Translations under genes and position numbers: made by a program
In this document: positions 62,938 to 64,000 of the stretch, in pieces
How positions within the stretch are numbered: the first letter of the stretch is position 1
How the letters are laid out: every line of letters starts with the position of its first letter
Assembly: GCA_900315505.1 (NCBI GenBank)
Contig: OMZG01000003.1
Location: 1 to 64,000 of the forward strand
Origin: an uncultured Lachnospiraceae bacterium
Lineage (GTDB): Bacteria > Bacillota > Clostridia > Lachnospirales > Lachnospiraceae
DNA: 64,000 bases
Direction: 5' to 3'
Notes under the pieces: generated by a model
What the model was told of the DNA's origin: nothing
Database searches by the model: none
The model's input: only the letters and a program-made list of their open reading frames with translations

Positions 62938-64000
62938 GACTTTTCGGTTATTATGCCTGGCATTCCTTTGTGGGTCAGATAAAGAAAATATTCCGAACCT
63001 GGGTGATCATTTTCATGCTTGTCTGCGTGGCAGGAGGTATGGGAGCAGGCCTTCTGGCAGGAATGACAGCCGGTAAGGTAGAGGATACTCAGATTGCCAG
63101 AGAAAAGGAAAATCCCAAAGAAGCTGATAAGGAAAAGCCTACAGATTCATTTCAGAAGATAATGAGATCATCCGGTCTTAAGGGGCAGGAGTTCCTTTAT
63201 GTCTTTACGGCAGCAGGCGTTATTATTCTGCTATTATTTTTCATGGGTTCAGCAGATGCTGGTGGAAAAATATTCCTTCCGGCAGATGTGAGCCTTCTTT
63301 TTGCGTCGCCAATGAAGCCGCAGTCAGTTCTAATGTTCAGGCTGTTTGCAAGGATGGGGACATTTGTTTTTCTGACTCTGTATGTGGTCATTATGAATCT
63401 GCAGTTGGCAGATACGATCGGCATGAATGGCTTTATGATCGTAATGCTCTTGATTGCATGGATACTCATGTTTGTGACGGCGAAGCTTTTCCAGATCATT
63501 TTCTATCTCGGATGTGAAGAGCATCCTGTATTGAAGAAAAGTCTCAGATATATAGTTCTTGGAATAGCAGTTCTTTTGTTCACAATTATTGGTTTTTATA
63601 AAAAAGCATCAGGCCTTCCGATTGGAACAGCTGTGAATAATGTGCTGAATTTCAGAGGATCATTTATCATACCTGTATATGGGTGGCTCAAATCAATAGT
63701 ATATTATTCGGCTGATGGTAAATGGGCATTATCTGTCGTTTTCACAGCAGTTTCTGTTGTTGTGATAATTGCACTTGTTTATCTGATCTATCATATAAAA
63801 GCAGACTTTTATGAATCGGCTATGGAGCAGACTGCTGTTATCGCTGAGAGAATAGAAAAATCTAACGAGTCAAAGCTGGGCTTTTCAAAGGAACCAAGGG
63901 CAAAGAAACATTCTCATACTGAAATCATCAGTGAGGGCCTCGGCCATGGCTGGGGTGCATCTGTCTTCTTTTTCAAATCAATGCATAACAGATGGCGCAG
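62934..64000 (+). CDS. ABC exporter permease, incomplete at the window end
   Basis: The frame opens ATGAGACTT (MRLFGYYAWHS) overlapping the ATPase stop and stays open to the last base, so at least 355 residues are encoded. About six membrane helices are visible so far (near 20-42, 85-105, 145-165, 175-200, 220-235 and 270-290). It resembles putative ABC exporter permeases with a large soluble region; the C-terminus is cut off. It is the partner of the ATPase just upstream. Confidence 0.85.
   Translation, partial: MRLFGYYAWHSFVGQIKKIFRTWVIIFMLVCVAGGMGAGLLAGMTAGKVEDTQIAREKENPKEADKEKPTDSFQKIMRSSGLKGQEFLYVFTAAGVIILLLFFMGSADAGGKIFLPADVSLLFASPMKPQSVLMFRLFARMGTFVFLTLYVVIMNLQLADTIGMNGFMIVMLLIAWILMFVTAKLFQIIFYLGCEEHPVLKKSLRYIVLGIAVLLFTIIGFYKKASGLPIGTAVNNVLNFRGSFIIPVYGWLKSIVYYSADGKWALSVVFTAVSVVVIIALVYLIYHIKADFYESAMEQTAVIAERIEKSNESKLGFSKEPRAKKHSHTEIISEGLGHGWGASVFFFKSMHNRWR

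Overview
The window looks like chromosomal core sequence from an anaerobic Lachnospiraceae-type Clostridium. The evidence is a V/A-type ATPase operon, pyruvate formate-lyase with its activase, an RpoD with a long lysine/threonine tail, a DUF5688 protein, PhoP/PhoR-Pst phosphate genes, and carbohydrate enzymes of the alpha-galactosidase and cellobiose-phosphorylase type. No phage, integrase, transposase, CRISPR array or rRNA was seen. There is one tRNA, Leu(CAG).

Layout. 1-440: a small XRE regulator with an operator-like palindrome. 546-9816: the V-ATPase operon (H-I-K-E-C-F-A-B-D), broken between B and D by a four-helix-bundle (S23) gene. 9926-12220: a CarD regulator, a membrane-anchored amidase and a PAP2 phosphatase, with the remnant of an AraC regulator between the last two. 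12302-20217: guaB, an HTH-Uma2 protein, pflB, Ktr-type K+ uptake and pflA. 20282-28272: tRNA-Leu, dgt-dnaG-rpoD-trmK, a TGS/uridine-kinase protein and a ClC channel. 28429-35998: a TetR regulator, a GT-B-like protein, an MFS symporter, a GH36 alpha-galactosidase and two lineage-specific proteins. 36131-40012: a purine permease, PurO, a stand-alone AICAR transformylase and rlmH. 40131-50273: larE, a CDF exporter, two GH94 phosphorylases around an AraC regulator, an HD-GYP protein and a phosphodiester-glycosidase protein. 50470-55770: hcp, a MutS-like ATPase, an LD-carboxypeptidase and an orphan cobS. 55863-62178: phoP-phoR-pstSCAB-phoU. 62233-64000: an ABC exporter that runs off the end.

The most unusual feature is a family of intergenic arrays with a strict 7-bp period. 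Most form an inverted pair: a left arm of GTT/GAGTT or GGATA units and a right arm of AACTC or CCCCT units. They lie between a stop codon and the next Shine-Dalgarno, inside operons, and often supply the stop codon and last residues of the upstream gene. They occur after atpF, atpB, the S23 gene, atpD, the GT-B-like gene, pstS and pstA, with a one-armed trace after phoR. One pair brackets the S23 gene with a perfect 13-bp terminal inverted repeat. This suggests a small element whose S23-carrying copy and gene-less copies share the same ends, or an RNA-hairpin family recognised by the S23 protein.

A second pattern is promoters whose -10 box ends 6-7 bp before the start codon, with no Shine-Dalgarno (amidase, PAP2, larE, AraC, LD-carboxypeptidase, ABC exporter). 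These predict leaderless mRNAs. A third is a GGGAC/GTCCC palindrome at both ends of the ClC gene, each copy sitting on a TGA stop codon.
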